Of a stretch of 64,000 nt of DNA, positions 36,678-45,143 are shown in pieces. A program made the translations under genes and the position numbers. Every line of letters starts with the position of its first letter. Positions within the stretch are counted from its first letter, which is position 1. This DNA comes from Marinobacter sp. F4218 (GTDB taxonomy: Bacteria > Pseudomonadota > Gammaproteobacteria > Pseudomonadales > Oleiphilaceae), in the NCBI RefSeq assembly GCF_019443085.1, contig NZ_JAHZIL010000003.1, positions 62,001-126,000 on the forward strand, in the 5' to 3' direction. Below the pieces are notes generated by a model. The model worked only from the letters and a program-made list of their open reading frames with translations. It ran no database searches and had not been told where the DNA came from.

Positions 36678-36998
36678 TCAGTCTTCAGCACAATCAACGC
36701 AAAGGGTGGTATACGGCAGCACCTGCAGACGACGAGGATCAATCGGCTCACCGCAGGACTCACACTCATCACCAATCCCGTTCTCGATGCGCTCGAGCGC
36801 GCGTTCAATCTGGGCAAGCTCCTCGCGGGTTTCCACCTCAAGCGAATCCACCACCTCATCGTTCTGGGTCTGACTCGCCTGCTCCTCGAAATCCTTGTCC
36901 AGAGCTCCGTCTTCCCGGTGTTGGTGAGCTTCAAAACGGGACAACCGGACCTTCAGGTCAGCCCGCAGTGTTTCAAGTTCTGCTTTCCGATTACTCAT
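36678..36998 (-). CDS. Small DksA/TraR-family zinc-finger protein
   Basis: 106 residues from ATG 36998, with AGGAGG upstream. An N-terminal coiled coil (about 1-75) is followed by a four-cysteine zinc finger (CESCGEPI and CVDC). The coil tip reads DFEEQA (36-41) where DksA of E. coli has a DxxDxA motif, so the second Asp is replaced by Glu. It is shorter than DksA (151) and longer than TraR (about 73), so it is a DksA-like paralogue rather than DksA. It may act on RNA polymerase; this is inferred from the fold. Confidence 0.85.
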   Translation of the reverse strand: MSNRKAELETLRADLKVRLSRFEAHQHREDGALDKDFEEQASQTQNDEVVDSLEVETREELAQIERALERIENGIGDECESCGEPIDPRRLQVLPYTTLCVDCAED

Positions 36999-37155
36999 CA
37001 GGCGCCTCCTGCCAGCGGGAAAATCAGGCATTCAACCGTTAATGCCACACCCTAAAGCATAAGCCGAACACGGGCTTGACGCCTGTCAAATTTGTTCGCG
37101 GCGAGCTCGGGCAGAATAGCCACTCAACCGTTATGCCAACAAAGGAGTTGTCAGC

Positions 37156-37515
37156 ATGAATAATGAGATGTTTGAAAAAGCCAGCCGCTTCAACGAAACC
37201 CTGATCGAGCAGTTCAGCAAGGCCGCGGAAATGCAGATGGACGCATTCCGACGCTACGCGGATGTCGCCACGGAACAGGCGAAGAAAGTCTCGGAAGTAC
37301 GAGATCTCGACGGACTGAAAACCCTGACCGGAGATCAGGCGGAAACCCTGAAATCCCTGAGCGAGCAGTTCACGGCCGACTGGAAAGCATGGCAGGACTA
37401 TTTCACCGAGGCCCGGGAACAGATCCAGCAAGCCTTCGACACCCCAAAGGCCGAAACGGCTAAAGCCAAACCGGCGGCATCCAAGTCTGGTTCCAGCGGC
37501 AAGACCGCGGCCTGA
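37156..37515 (+). CDS. phaP: Phasin family protein (PHA granule associated)
   Basis: 119 residues, almost all helix, with the phasin pattern NETLIEQFSKAAEMQMDAFRRYADVATEQ and FTADWKAWQDYFTEAREQIQQAF. The last 25 residues are an Ala/Lys/Ser-rich tail (KAKPAASKSGSSGKTAA), as in many phasins. It coats polyhydroxyalkanoate granules and sits 75 bases upstream of phaC. A hairpin between the two may keep phaC expression lower. Confidence 0.88.
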   Translation: MNNEMFEKASRFNETLIEQFSKAAEMQMDAFRRYADVATEQAKKVSEVRDLDGLKTLTGDQAETLKSLSEQFTADWKAWQDYFTEAREQIQQAFDTPKAETAKAKPAASKSGSSGKTAA

Positions 37516-37531
37516 CCCAGTGTTAAAAACG

Positions 37532-37562
37532 CAGCCGGTCCGGGGTTTGCCCGCTCCGGCTG
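37532..37562 (+). terminator. Hairpin between phaP and phaC (possible attenuator)
   Basis: The outer stem is CAGCCGG / CCGGCTG; an inner stem CGGG / CCCG is separated by two-base internal bulges. It is followed by TTCTGCCTTT, a weak T-run, so termination is likely to be partial. Confidence 0.5.
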
Positions 37563-37590
37563 TTCTGCCTTTGGTAATGAGAGTGCTGCT

Positions 37591-39393
37591 ATGTTCGGTC
37601 TGGATCTGCTCAGCAAAACCACCAGCCATCTGATCAACGGTTTTGAAACCAATTTTCGACAAGGCCAGCAACAGCTGGAGAAATGGCTTGGCGACAGTGG
37701 CGTGATGGACGACGCCTCACTTTCCACGCTGACGGAAATGTCGGACGCCTACCGCACCATGGCCGAGGACCTCCTGCTGCACCCGCTGCGGTTCGCCAGC
37801 GCCGAACTCGACCTTGGCCGCAAGCATCTCGCTTTGGGCTACTACACCCTGGCCCGACTGACCGGCAGGGAAAAGCAGCCGGTGATAGAGGCGGAGAAGG
37901 ACGACCGCCGATTCCAGGCCGACGACTGGCACAGGCATTTGCCTTTTGATGTCCTGCATCAGGCCTACCTGATCAATAGCCGTGCCTTTCTCAAGTGGGT
38001 GGAACAGATGGAAGGACTCCCCCCCAGTGGACGGGATCAGATGCTCTTCTACGCCCGCCAACTCACCAGCGCGCTGTCGCCCTCGAACTACCCCGTCACC
38101 AATCCCGAAGTGCTCAGAATCACGTGGGAGCGCAAGGGCCTGAACCTCGTTGACGGTGGGCGCCAGCTGTTCGAGGACCTGCGCCAGAATCCGTCACTGT
38201 TCAACGTCGGAATGACCGACCGCTCGGCCTTTGAGGTGGGTCGGAATCTGGCAACGACACCGGGCAAGGTTGTCTACCAGAATGAGCTGATGCAGCTGAT
38301 CCAGTACATGCCCGCAACAGAGACGGTGAGCAAACAGCCTCTGCTGATCGTGCCCCCGTGGATCAACAAGTATTACATCCTCGACCTGACCGCCCGGAAC
38401 TCGTTCATTCAGTGGCTGGTCAACCAGGGCCAGACGGTGTTTGTGATTTCATGGCGCAACCCCGGCCCGTCACTTCGGGACAAGGGCTGGGATGACTACA
38501 TGCGACAGGGCCCACTGGAGGCCATGGCTGCGGTAACCGAGGCCACGGGCGAGGACCGTATGAATGCCATTGGTTACTGCGTCGGCGGAACTCTGCTCGG
38601 CTCGACACTGGCCTGGCTGAAAAAGAAGCGTCGGAAACCCATCATCAGCGCCACCTACTTCACCACACTTCTGGATTTCTCGGATCCGGGCGGGATCGGC
38701 GTTTTTATTAACGACCATTCGATCCGTGGAATCGAGCGGATGCTGGAGCGCAAAGGCTACCTGGATGGCCGGGCCATGGCCTTCACCTTCAATCTGTTGC
38801 GGGAAAACGAACTATTCTGGTCATTCTGGACCAACCATTACCTGAAAGGTGAAAAGCCGGCGGCGTTCGACATCCTGTACTGGAACACCGACGGCACCAA
38901 CCTTCCGGCCCGAATGCACAGCTTCTATCTGCGGGAGATGTACCTGAACAATCGCCTGATCGAGCCGGACTCCCTGACCCTGAATGGCGAATCGATCAAC
39001 CTGCGGGAGATTGACGTGCCTTCCTTCTTCCTTTCCGCCCGACAGGATCATATCGCCAAATGGAAGGCCACCTACCAGGGCGCCCTGGTGCATGGCGGAC
39101 AGGTTCGCTTCGTACTCTCCGGCTCCGGGCATATCGCCGGGGTGGTGAATCCGCCGTACCGCGAGAAATACGGTTATTGGACCAACGACTCCCTGCCGGC
39201 CGATGCAGACACCTGGTTTGCCGGGGCAGACCACCACCCTGGTTCCTGGTGGCCGCACTGGTTCGAGTGGCTCGGTCAGTATGCCGGGGAGACGGTCACC
39301 GCACGGTTTCCGGGGGATGGAAATCTGGAGGTTCTTGAGGAGGCGCCCGGCAGTTACGTTCGGATAAAGGCCGCGGAAGCCGCCAAAACCTGA
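37591..39393 (+). CDS. phaC: Class I poly(3-hydroxyalkanoate) synthase PhaC
   Basis: Polymerises 3-hydroxyacyl-CoA into storage polyester at the granule surface. 600 residues. The lipase-like box GYCVGG carries the nucleophile C330. The other catalytic residues are D486 (SARQDHIAKW) and H514 (GSGHIAGVVNPP). The N-terminal domain and PPWINKYYILDL, FVISWRNPG and NSFIQWLV segments fit class I enzymes acting on short-chain monomers. It pairs with phaP upstream; phaA and phaB are not in the window. Confidence 0.95.
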   Translation: MFGLDLLSKTTSHLINGFETNFRQGQQQLEKWLGDSGVMDDASLSTLTEMSDAYRTMAEDLLLHPLRFASAELDLGRKHLALGYYTLARLTGREKQPVIEAEKDDRRFQADDWHRHLPFDVLHQAYLINSRAFLKWVEQMEGLPPSGRDQMLFYARQLTSALSPSNYPVTNPEVLRITWERKGLNLVDGGRQLFEDLRQNPSLFNVGMTDRSAFEVGRNLATTPGKVVYQNELMQLIQYMPATETVSKQPLLIVPPWINKYYILDLTARNSFIQWLVNQGQTVFVISWRNPGPSLRDKGWDDYMRQGPLEAMAAVTEATGEDRMNAIGYCVGGTLLGSTLAWLKKKRRKPIISATYFTTLLDFSDPGGIGVFINDHSIRGIERMLERKGYLDGRAMAFTFNLLRENELFWSFWTNHYLKGEKPAAFDILYWNTDGTNLPARMHSFYLREMYLNNRLIEPDSLTLNGESINLREIDVPSFFLSARQDHIAKWKATYQGALVHGGQVRFVLSGSGHIAGVVNPPYREKYGYWTNDSLPADADTWFAGADHHPGSWWPHWFEWLGQYAGETVTARFPGDGNLEVLEEAPGSYVRIKAAEAAKT

Positions 39394-39481
39394 CAGGGGG
39401 CATCACTCAGAGCACCCCAGGCTCGCCGCTGACAGCGGGATATGGCACTATTGCCTGCCCTGTGACCGGCGGAGATTTGGG

Positions 39482-40855
39482 ATGCTCTATACCACCGTGG
39501 CAGCGCTGACCGCTGCGCTGCTCGTTTTTACCTGGCTGGGCCTGAGAGCCCGACTCGCCGATGGCGGCCTGGACGACTACGTAACCGCACGCAATACCCA
39601 GGGTGCAAGAGCACTGGGCCTGTCTTTCCTGGCGTCCGGCATGGGTGGCTGGATTCTGTTTGCGCCGCCCGAAGTCGGTGCCCTGGTCGGTCCCCTGGCG
39701 CTCGCAGGCTACGCCATCGGTGCGGCCCTGCCCTTCATCGTGTTCGCCTATTGCGGGCCCGCAATCCGACGGCGGCTGCCGGAAGGCCGCAGCATCGGGG
39801 AATTTGCCCAGGCCTGCTACGGCCGCGGCGTGCGCCACTATGTTTCTTTGATCTCCGTGTTGTACATGCTGTGTTTCCTGACCGCGGAACTGACGGCGAT
39901 CGGGGCGATAACCTCCCTGCTTTCCGGCATCAACGGCAATCTTGTGGTGCTCGGCGTCGCGCTGACCACCCTGATCTATACCGCTTGGGGCGGGTTGCGC
40001 GCCAGCATCGTAACCGACCAGTGGCAGGCCTTCCTGCTGATTGGCCTGCTGGCCATTGTCGGCTTTATCGGCCTCGGACAGCTCCCCGAGCTATCCACCT
40101 CCCGACTGCCCGAGGTGCCTGCAACCAGCGCGCTCAGCGTCGCGCTCACCCTCATCATTGCGGTGACAGCCGCCAACCTGTTTCACCAAGGGTACTGGCA
40201 GAGACTCTGGTCGGCCCGCGATACCGGCAGCCTGAGTCGCGGTGCGGCCCTGGGCGGACTGATCACCGTTATCGTGGTGGCGGTCGTCGGTGGGCTGGGC
40301 ATCCTGGCCTCTCTCAGCGGTGCCGACCTTGGCAGCCCGCCGATCCCATTCTTTGCCCTGCTGGGCGAGGCGCCAGCCTGGCTGACCCTCCCGGCCCTGA
40401 TTCTCGCCATAACCCTGGTGGCTTCCTCGGTGGACACACTGCAGAACGCGCTGGCCTCTCTGGCGGTAACCGAAAAACGCGGGCTCTCCATAACCTCCGC
40501 TCGCTGGATCACCGTCGCACTGATGATCCCGGTGGTGCTGGTGGCGTTGCAGGGTATCTCAGTGCTCAGGCTGTTCCTGATTGCCGATTTGCTGTGTGCA
40601 ACCGCCGTATTGCCGGTGCTGTTGGGCCTGTGGTCCCGGATGACCACGACAGCGGCCATCTTTGGCGGCCTGGCGGGCCTGCTCGGGGCCATACTCCCCG
40701 GCTGGATTACCGGCGGTTCGGTCATGGCAGGACTCGAGGCGGCCAGTTTTCCGGGCAGCATTCCCACCCTGATGCCGTTTGTCGGTGCGCTCGCGGGCTC
40801 CGGCCTGGCCAGTATCGGTCTCGCACTGGCTCGACCGGCTTCCAGCCGGACCTGA
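39482..40855 (+). CDS. Sodium:solute symporter family protein
   Basis: 457 residues with about 12-13 membrane helices. The N-terminal helix, DDYVTARNTQGARALGLSFLASGMGGWI and AYCGPAIRRRLPEG fit the SSS (SLC5-like) family, LeuT fold. TEKRGLS lies before the later helices. The substrate is not evident; the family includes proline, pantothenate, urea and acetate carriers. It begins about 90 bases after phaC on the same strand. Confidence 0.85.
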   Translation: MLYTTVAALTAALLVFTWLGLRARLADGGLDDYVTARNTQGARALGLSFLASGMGGWILFAPPEVGALVGPLALAGYAIGAALPFIVFAYCGPAIRRRLPEGRSIGEFAQACYGRGVRHYVSLISVLYMLCFLTAELTAIGAITSLLSGINGNLVVLGVALTTLIYTAWGGLRASIVTDQWQAFLLIGLLAIVGFIGLGQLPELSTSRLPEVPATSALSVALTLIIAVTAANLFHQGYWQRLWSARDTGSLSRGAALGGLITVIVVAVVGGLGILASLSGADLGSPPIPFFALLGEAPAWLTLPALILAITLVASSVDTLQNALASLAVTEKRGLSITSARWITVALMIPVVLVALQGISVLRLFLIADLLCATAVLPVLLGLWSRMTTTAAIFGGLAGLLGAILPGWITGGSVMAGLEAASFPGSIPTLMPFVGALAGSGLASIGLALARPASSRT

Positions 40856-40953
40856 ACCGGCCCACACAAAGGTGTCGCGTCTACTTTTTGAGCTGAAGAC
40901 ACACCAGGCTGAGGCCGGCATGGTACCGGCCCCAACTGGCATTGGGACCGATG

Positions 40954-42078
40954 TCAGTTTCCACGATCGGCGATGTAATCCGTGATGGCGGCGTAGAACT
41001 CCATTTCATCGAAGGTGTCCGGACCCACACCCACGACGTCCAGGTGATCCTGGTTAATCACATAGGCCGATGAGGTCATCTGGGTGCTGTTGGGATGGTT
41101 GATGTCAGACACATAGCCCAGGCTGGTCCGCTCCCAGACGTAATCCAGGCAGCCCCAACATTCGGCGTACTCCATGCGATAGCCCTGCTGCTGGCTGTTG
41201 ATTCCTACCAGCCCGTCATCATCCCGTTCATTGGGATTGCCATCGCCCTGGCCCGCGGCACCGTCGTTATTGCAATCGTCGTAGCAATAGCCGTCGCCAT
41301 CAATGTCATAGATCAGCTCCGACAAGAGCCATAGCGCCGGGTTTACGCTACTGCCATCCTGGGCGGTCATCAGCGACACCGAGTTGGCCACGTAGCTGGT
41401 GCTGGACGGATATTTCTGATTGAACGCCTTCATGCCGGTGATGACACCGTCATTGGGGTCGTAATCGTTATAGACCAGTTGCTTTGCGCCCGCGATTGCG
41501 TCGTTGCCGCTGCCGTAGATCACATCACCGAAGTAGTTCGCGAGTGTCTCGGTCACCGAGTTGGCGTAATAATCCAGAATGAATTTTGCTGCAGACGAGC
41601 CGCGATGCGGAGAGGAGATACTGACGTGAGTTTGCACGACCCGGTAACCCTTGCGCTCACGCAGCAGTCGGGCCGCCTTGCGGGCATCGATACCACCCTG
41701 TGAGTGCGACACGATGTTGACCTGACTGGCGCCCGACGTCGCCATGTAACTTTCGATGTTGTTTGCCAGCTGATAGCCACGGACTTCCGAGCTCTGGAAC
41801 GGGGTCACCGACGACACGAAACTGCGCTGGTTGTCGTTGATGTCGCCGTTGCAATTGGTTTCGAACAACTTGTCACAGGGATCGAGCACGAAGGTGCCGT
41901 AGTCATCACCCCAGTAGTCGTAACCGAGGATGTCATCGAAGCCCGACATACCGTGGGCAAACACGACGGGAAACTGGGTCTTGTTGGCGTCACGGGCCAG
42001 AACCGGGGATGAGAAGATGATGCCGGCTGCACACACCGCGACGGCACCGATTTTTTTCAGGGCACTTGGGTTCTTCAT
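40954..42078 (-). CDS. Secreted triacylglycerol lipase, family I type
   Basis: 374 residues with a signal peptide ending near PVLA-RDAN. The lipase core has AHGMSGFDDILGYDYW as oxyanion region and the nucleophile S126 in VSHSQGG. The catalytic Asp is probably in DDDGLVGINSQ (286-288) and the His is H345 in NQDHLDVVG. This arrangement follows Pseudomonas family I lipases, exported by type II secretion after Lif-assisted folding. Residues about 258-288 hold an unusual Asp/Asn/Gly-rich calcium-type insertion with C265 and C269. Divergent from a Lif-like gene. Confidence 0.88.
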   Translation of the reverse strand: MKNPSALKKIGAVAVCAAGIIFSSPVLARDANKTQFPVVFAHGMSGFDDILGYDYWGDDYGTFVLDPCDKLFETNCNGDINDNQRSFVSSVTPFQSSEVRGYQLANNIESYMATSGASQVNIVSHSQGGIDARKAARLLRERKGYRVVQTHVSISSPHRGSSAAKFILDYYANSVTETLANYFGDVIYGSGNDAIAGAKQLVYNDYDPNDGVITGMKAFNQKYPSSTSYVANSVSLMTAQDGSSVNPALWLLSELIYDIDGDGYCYDDCNNDGAAGQGDGNPNERDDDGLVGINSQQQGYRMEYAECWGCLDYVWERTSLGYVSDINHPNSTQMTSSAYVINQDHLDVVGVGPDTFDEMEFYAAITDYIADRGN

Positions 42079-42420
42079 TGTTGTTAGTCTCTTGTTTTTG
42101 TTGTGAGCCTAACCACGGTACTTGCTGCCTGGGGGTTGCCTTGTCACCGACATCCCCACGGGTAGGTTTCCATCTCCCTTGAATCTCTCCCTGAATCCTC
42201 GCGGCACGAACGGCAAAACGTCACCGTCCAGAATACCGAGGCGTCTGCGACCACAGACACTCCATTTCTATCTGATCTGCCGCTGTCTTTGTGTGACTGC
42301 AGTCACGACCTGCAGAATTGATCGGATCAGGCTCCGGGTTGAGGTTGGCACGCGCGAAAACTCACGGCAGTCTGGAAAGGACACAACCGATCCACAGAAC
42401 AACAACGAAAGGTGGTCAAC
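42079..42420. other. Divergent intergenic region, lipase / Lif-like gene (342 bp)
   Basis: No open reading frame with a credible start and coding character is seen. It must hold the promoters of both divergent genes. Its one striking element is the perfect palindrome at 42293-42306. A ribosome site GAAAGG near 42408 serves the Lif-like gene. Confidence 0.6.
42293..42306. promoter_or_regulatory. Perfect 14-bp palindrome, candidate operator
   Basis: GTGACTGCAGTCAC is fully self-complementary and lies 115 bases upstream of the Lif-like gene and 215 from the lipase. Its dyad form suits a dimeric regulator. I cannot assign a regulator. Confidence 0.5.
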
Positions 42421-43452
42421 GTGAAACCGACCAAAGTCCAGGGTCTGGCCCTGACAAGTCTGGTGTTGGGCATTGCCGCGTTCGCCTGGTATGCGACCAG
42501 TGCTGGCACACCGACACCCGACGCTTCCCCGGCCAAGCCAGAATCCCAGCCAGTTATTGCGGATGCACCCGAACCCGCACCGGAGATGCCGGTCGACGCC
42601 GACAACACCGAACTTGAACAGGTCCACGACCAGTTGCTCGCGACCTATGGCAGTCACCTGGATCAGCCGAAATCCCAGATCCGCATGCTGGAGGAGATGA
42701 TCCGTTACCTCTCCACCATTGATCCGGAACACTGGCATGAGAACCTGTTGGCGCTTCTGCAAACGTGGTTTCCGGACCACCATGGGGCACTTAGGGAACG
42801 GTTGACCGCCCTGCTTGCCTACCAGTCCTTCATGGAACAGGAGCGATATGCCTTGAGGGCAATGGCTCCCGGAGAGCGGCGAGACTTCATCTGGGCCAAA
42901 CGCCGGGAACTGTTCGGAGAGGACGCGGAGCTGATCTGGCAGGCAGAACTGCAGAATCAGGCATTGTCGCAGTCGCTCCAGAGTATTGAGTCGGTCGAAG
43001 GCACCCCCCTCAACAAGGCCCGGGCGTACACCGACGCCATCGAACAGACCTATGGGGAGCAAGCCAACCGCGTACTTGAAAACCGGCGGCAGGAACTGAC
43101 CGACCGGTTCCTCAGCTTGCCTTCGGTGCAGTCTTCCCTGCACCAGCAGCCAGTCTCAGAACGCTACGCGACCCTTCGCGGCATTCGGTCGGAGCTGGGC
43201 ATGGACGAGGAGGCCCTCGACCGCTGGGGCAACCTCGACCGCACCCGGGACGAACGCTGGAGCAAGGGCGACCGTTACCAGGCCAAACGGGAAGCCATTC
43301 TGGACAAGTACGATCAGGGGCCCGAACGCCAGGAAGCGCTGGATCAACTCACAGAGGACGTTTTCGGCAAGGACATGGCAGAGGTTATCCGGTCCGAGGA
43401 AGCCGCCGGTTACTACCGGTTCAAGGAGGAACGGGTTTTTGGCCAAAACTGA
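42421..43452 (+). CDS. Lipase-chaperone (Lif)-like membrane-anchored protein
   Basis: I take the GTG at 42421, 8 bases after GAAAGG, giving 343 residues. One N-terminal membrane helix (about 7-25), a Pro/Ala-rich linker (about 28-60), then an all-helical body. By eye the tail (WSKGDRYQAKREAILDKY, EALDQLTEDVF) follows the same pattern as the C-terminal extended domain of Pseudomonas LipH. The classical foldase motif RxxFDY(F/C)LSA of mini-domain 1 is missing. Lif proteins fold the secreted lipase in the periplasm, and the divergent neighbour is such a lipase. The Lif assignment is an inference from layout and context. Confidence 0.65.
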   Translation: MKPTKVQGLALTSLVLGIAAFAWYATSAGTPTPDASPAKPESQPVIADAPEPAPEMPVDADNTELEQVHDQLLATYGSHLDQPKSQIRMLEEMIRYLSTIDPEHWHENLLALLQTWFPDHHGALRERLTALLAYQSFMEQERYALRAMAPGERRDFIWAKRRELFGEDAELIWQAELQNQALSQSLQSIESVEGTPLNKARAYTDAIEQTYGEQANRVLENRRQELTDRFLSLPSVQSSLHQQPVSERYATLRGIRSELGMDEEALDRWGNLDRTRDERWSKGDRYQAKREAILDKYDQGPERQEALDQLTEDVFGKDMAEVIRSEEAAGYYRFKEERVFGQN

Positions 43453-43625
43453 CAGCGAGGCATTCAGGGCCTTTTTGCGGATCTACAATTTGTTACCAAA
43501 ACTTCCACCTTGGTCCCATTGTTGGCTTGTGGATCAACGCCGACACTAGCTTCCGGTTAACAATCGAACAAAAATAACCCGCCGTTCCGCCGACTACAGG
43601 AACGGTAAGCCGGAGGCTAACATCG

Positions 43626-44876
43626 ATGACCTTCAGAAAAGCACTCTTTTCTGTCTGCCTGCTGTTGCTTGCAGGTACCACGGTAACAGCAGAAACCCTC
43701 AAGATTGGATTGAACTACCCCCAGACCGGCCGTTACAAGGACCAGGGCCTGCAACAACGGCTCGGCACTTTCCTTGCGGTGGATGAGATCAACAAGGCCG
43801 GGGGTGTGCTGGGACGGCAACTGGAACTGGTGATCCGCAACACCCGCGGCGAGCCGGCACAGGGCGCAAAGAATACCGCCGAACTGATCGACCGGGAAGG
43901 TGCGGAGATGGTCTTCGGTGGAGTCTCCAGCGCCGTGGCCATTGCATCCGGTAAGGCGGCGCGGGAACGCGACCGGCTCTACTTCGGCACCCTCACCTAC
44001 TCCAACGCCACCACCGGCAGCGAGGGCCACAGCCACATGTTCCGGGAGCCCTACAACGCCTGGATGACCGCCAAGGCACTGAGTCAGTACCTCAAACGCA
44101 ACCACGCCGGCGAAAAGTACTTCTACATCACTGCCGACTACACCTGGGGCTGGTCCGTTGAGGAATCGGTGCGCAAGTTCTCCGAGACCGAGGACACCAG
44201 CGATCACCCGGGTGTAAAGACGCCGTTCCCACGAGCCTTGATCACTGATTTCCGCCAGGCGCTGGAACAAGCCGCCGCGAGCGACGCCAAGGTATTGATG
44301 CTGGTGCTGTTCGGCGATGACATGGTTCGTGCTCTCAATGTCGCCTACGAAATGGGCCTGAAAGACAAAGTCCAGATTGTGGTGCCAAACCTGACCCTCG
44401 GGATGGCCCGCCAGGTCGGTCCGACCATCATGGAAGGCATCGTGGGTGGTGCCCCTTGGGTGTGGAATGCGCCGTATGAGAAAAACTACCCTCGGGGCAA
44501 GGAATTCGTCGAGGCCTTTTCGAGTCGCTACGAGATGCGGCCATCGTCTGCCGCAGCATCGGCCTACAGCATCGTCTACCAGTACAAGGACGCAGTGGAA
44601 CGTGCCGGTACCACCAACACGGCCCGGGTCCGCGCCGCATTGGAGGGACACCGTTACACTTTCCTGAAGGATGAACAGCACTGGCGCGATTTCGACCACC
44701 AGAACGAGCAGACCGTGTATGTGGTCAGGGTCAAGCCTCGCAACACCGTTGTCGCGGACCAGTACAGTTCCGATTACTTCAGTATCATTGATTCCATGCC
44801 GGGTAACGAGGCAGCTCAGACCCGTGCCGAATGGGAAGAGCGGCGTGCCCAGGCCGGCAAGCCATTGACACTCTGA
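43626..44876 (+). CDS. Periplasmic substrate-binding protein, branched-chain amino acid / urea type
   Basis: 416 residues with a signal peptide ending at TVTA-ETLK. The Peripla_BP_6 fold is visible: IGLNYPQTGRYKDQG at the start, FLAVDEINKAGGVLGRQLELV, and the later lobe FYITADYTWGWSVEES. Such proteins deliver amino acids, amides or urea to an ABC importer, but no permease or ATPase gene is adjacent, so it is an orphan here. GGAGG lies 9 bases upstream of the start. GC-rich hairpins at 44881-44898 and 44918-44949 follow the gene. Confidence 0.85.
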   Translation: MTFRKALFSVCLLLLAGTTVTAETLKIGLNYPQTGRYKDQGLQQRLGTFLAVDEINKAGGVLGRQLELVIRNTRGEPAQGAKNTAELIDREGAEMVFGGVSSAVAIASGKAARERDRLYFGTLTYSNATTGSEGHSHMFREPYNAWMTAKALSQYLKRNHAGEKYFYITADYTWGWSVEESVRKFSETEDTSDHPGVKTPFPRALITDFRQALEQAAASDAKVLMLVLFGDDMVRALNVAYEMGLKDKVQIVVPNLTLGMARQVGPTIMEGIVGGAPWVWNAPYEKNYPRGKEFVEAFSSRYEMRPSSAAASAYSIVYQYKDAVERAGTTNTARVRAALEGHRYTFLKDEQHWRDFDHQNEQTVYVVRVKPRNTVVADQYSSDYFSIIDSMPGNEAAQTRAEWEERRAQAGKPLTL

Positions 44877-44956
44877 GGACGGCACCGGTTCTGGTGCCAA
44901 AGAGAGAAGGCAGGCAACCCGCCGCCCGGGAAGTCCCACAGGCGGCGGGCTATCAG

Positions 44957-45121
44957 TCAGGGCATCAGCTCTGGCGAGCGGCTTCCCAGGTTTTCAGGAG
45001 CTCCCGGCGGGGAACCGATTTGCCTTGATGTTTCTCGTTCGGCAGCCTGGGCGATATACTGCCACCACAGCTGGGCCAGCTTTGGATAGTCGGGAACATT
45101 GGTGCCGGTTGGCGACCACGG
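44957..45121 (-). pseudogene. Remnant of an ABC solute-binding protein gene (glycerol/sugar type)
   Basis: In the minus frame ending at 44957 the translation contains WSPTGTNVPDYPKLAQLWWQ and then YIAQAA. That stretch is characteristic of the C-terminal region of extracellular solute-binding proteins of glycerol and sugar ABC importers. The similarity stops about 30 residues before the frame ends. A one-base shift would continue as NEKHQGKS, suggesting a frameshift. There is no upstream coding part, because glpK ends at 45144. It is best read as a decayed 3' fragment. Confidence 0.55.
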
Positions 45122-45143
45122 GACCCGGGCCAGGCTGGACCGT

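Noticed and set aside
40856..40953. GGCCGG / CCGGCC hairpin as lipase terminator
   Set aside because: The stem is only six bases and no T-run follows in either direction.
43617..44939. A 440-codon open frame on the minus strand opposite the binding-protein gene
   Set aside because: It is antisense to a protein with a clear signal peptide and binding-protein fold. It has no recognisable domain.
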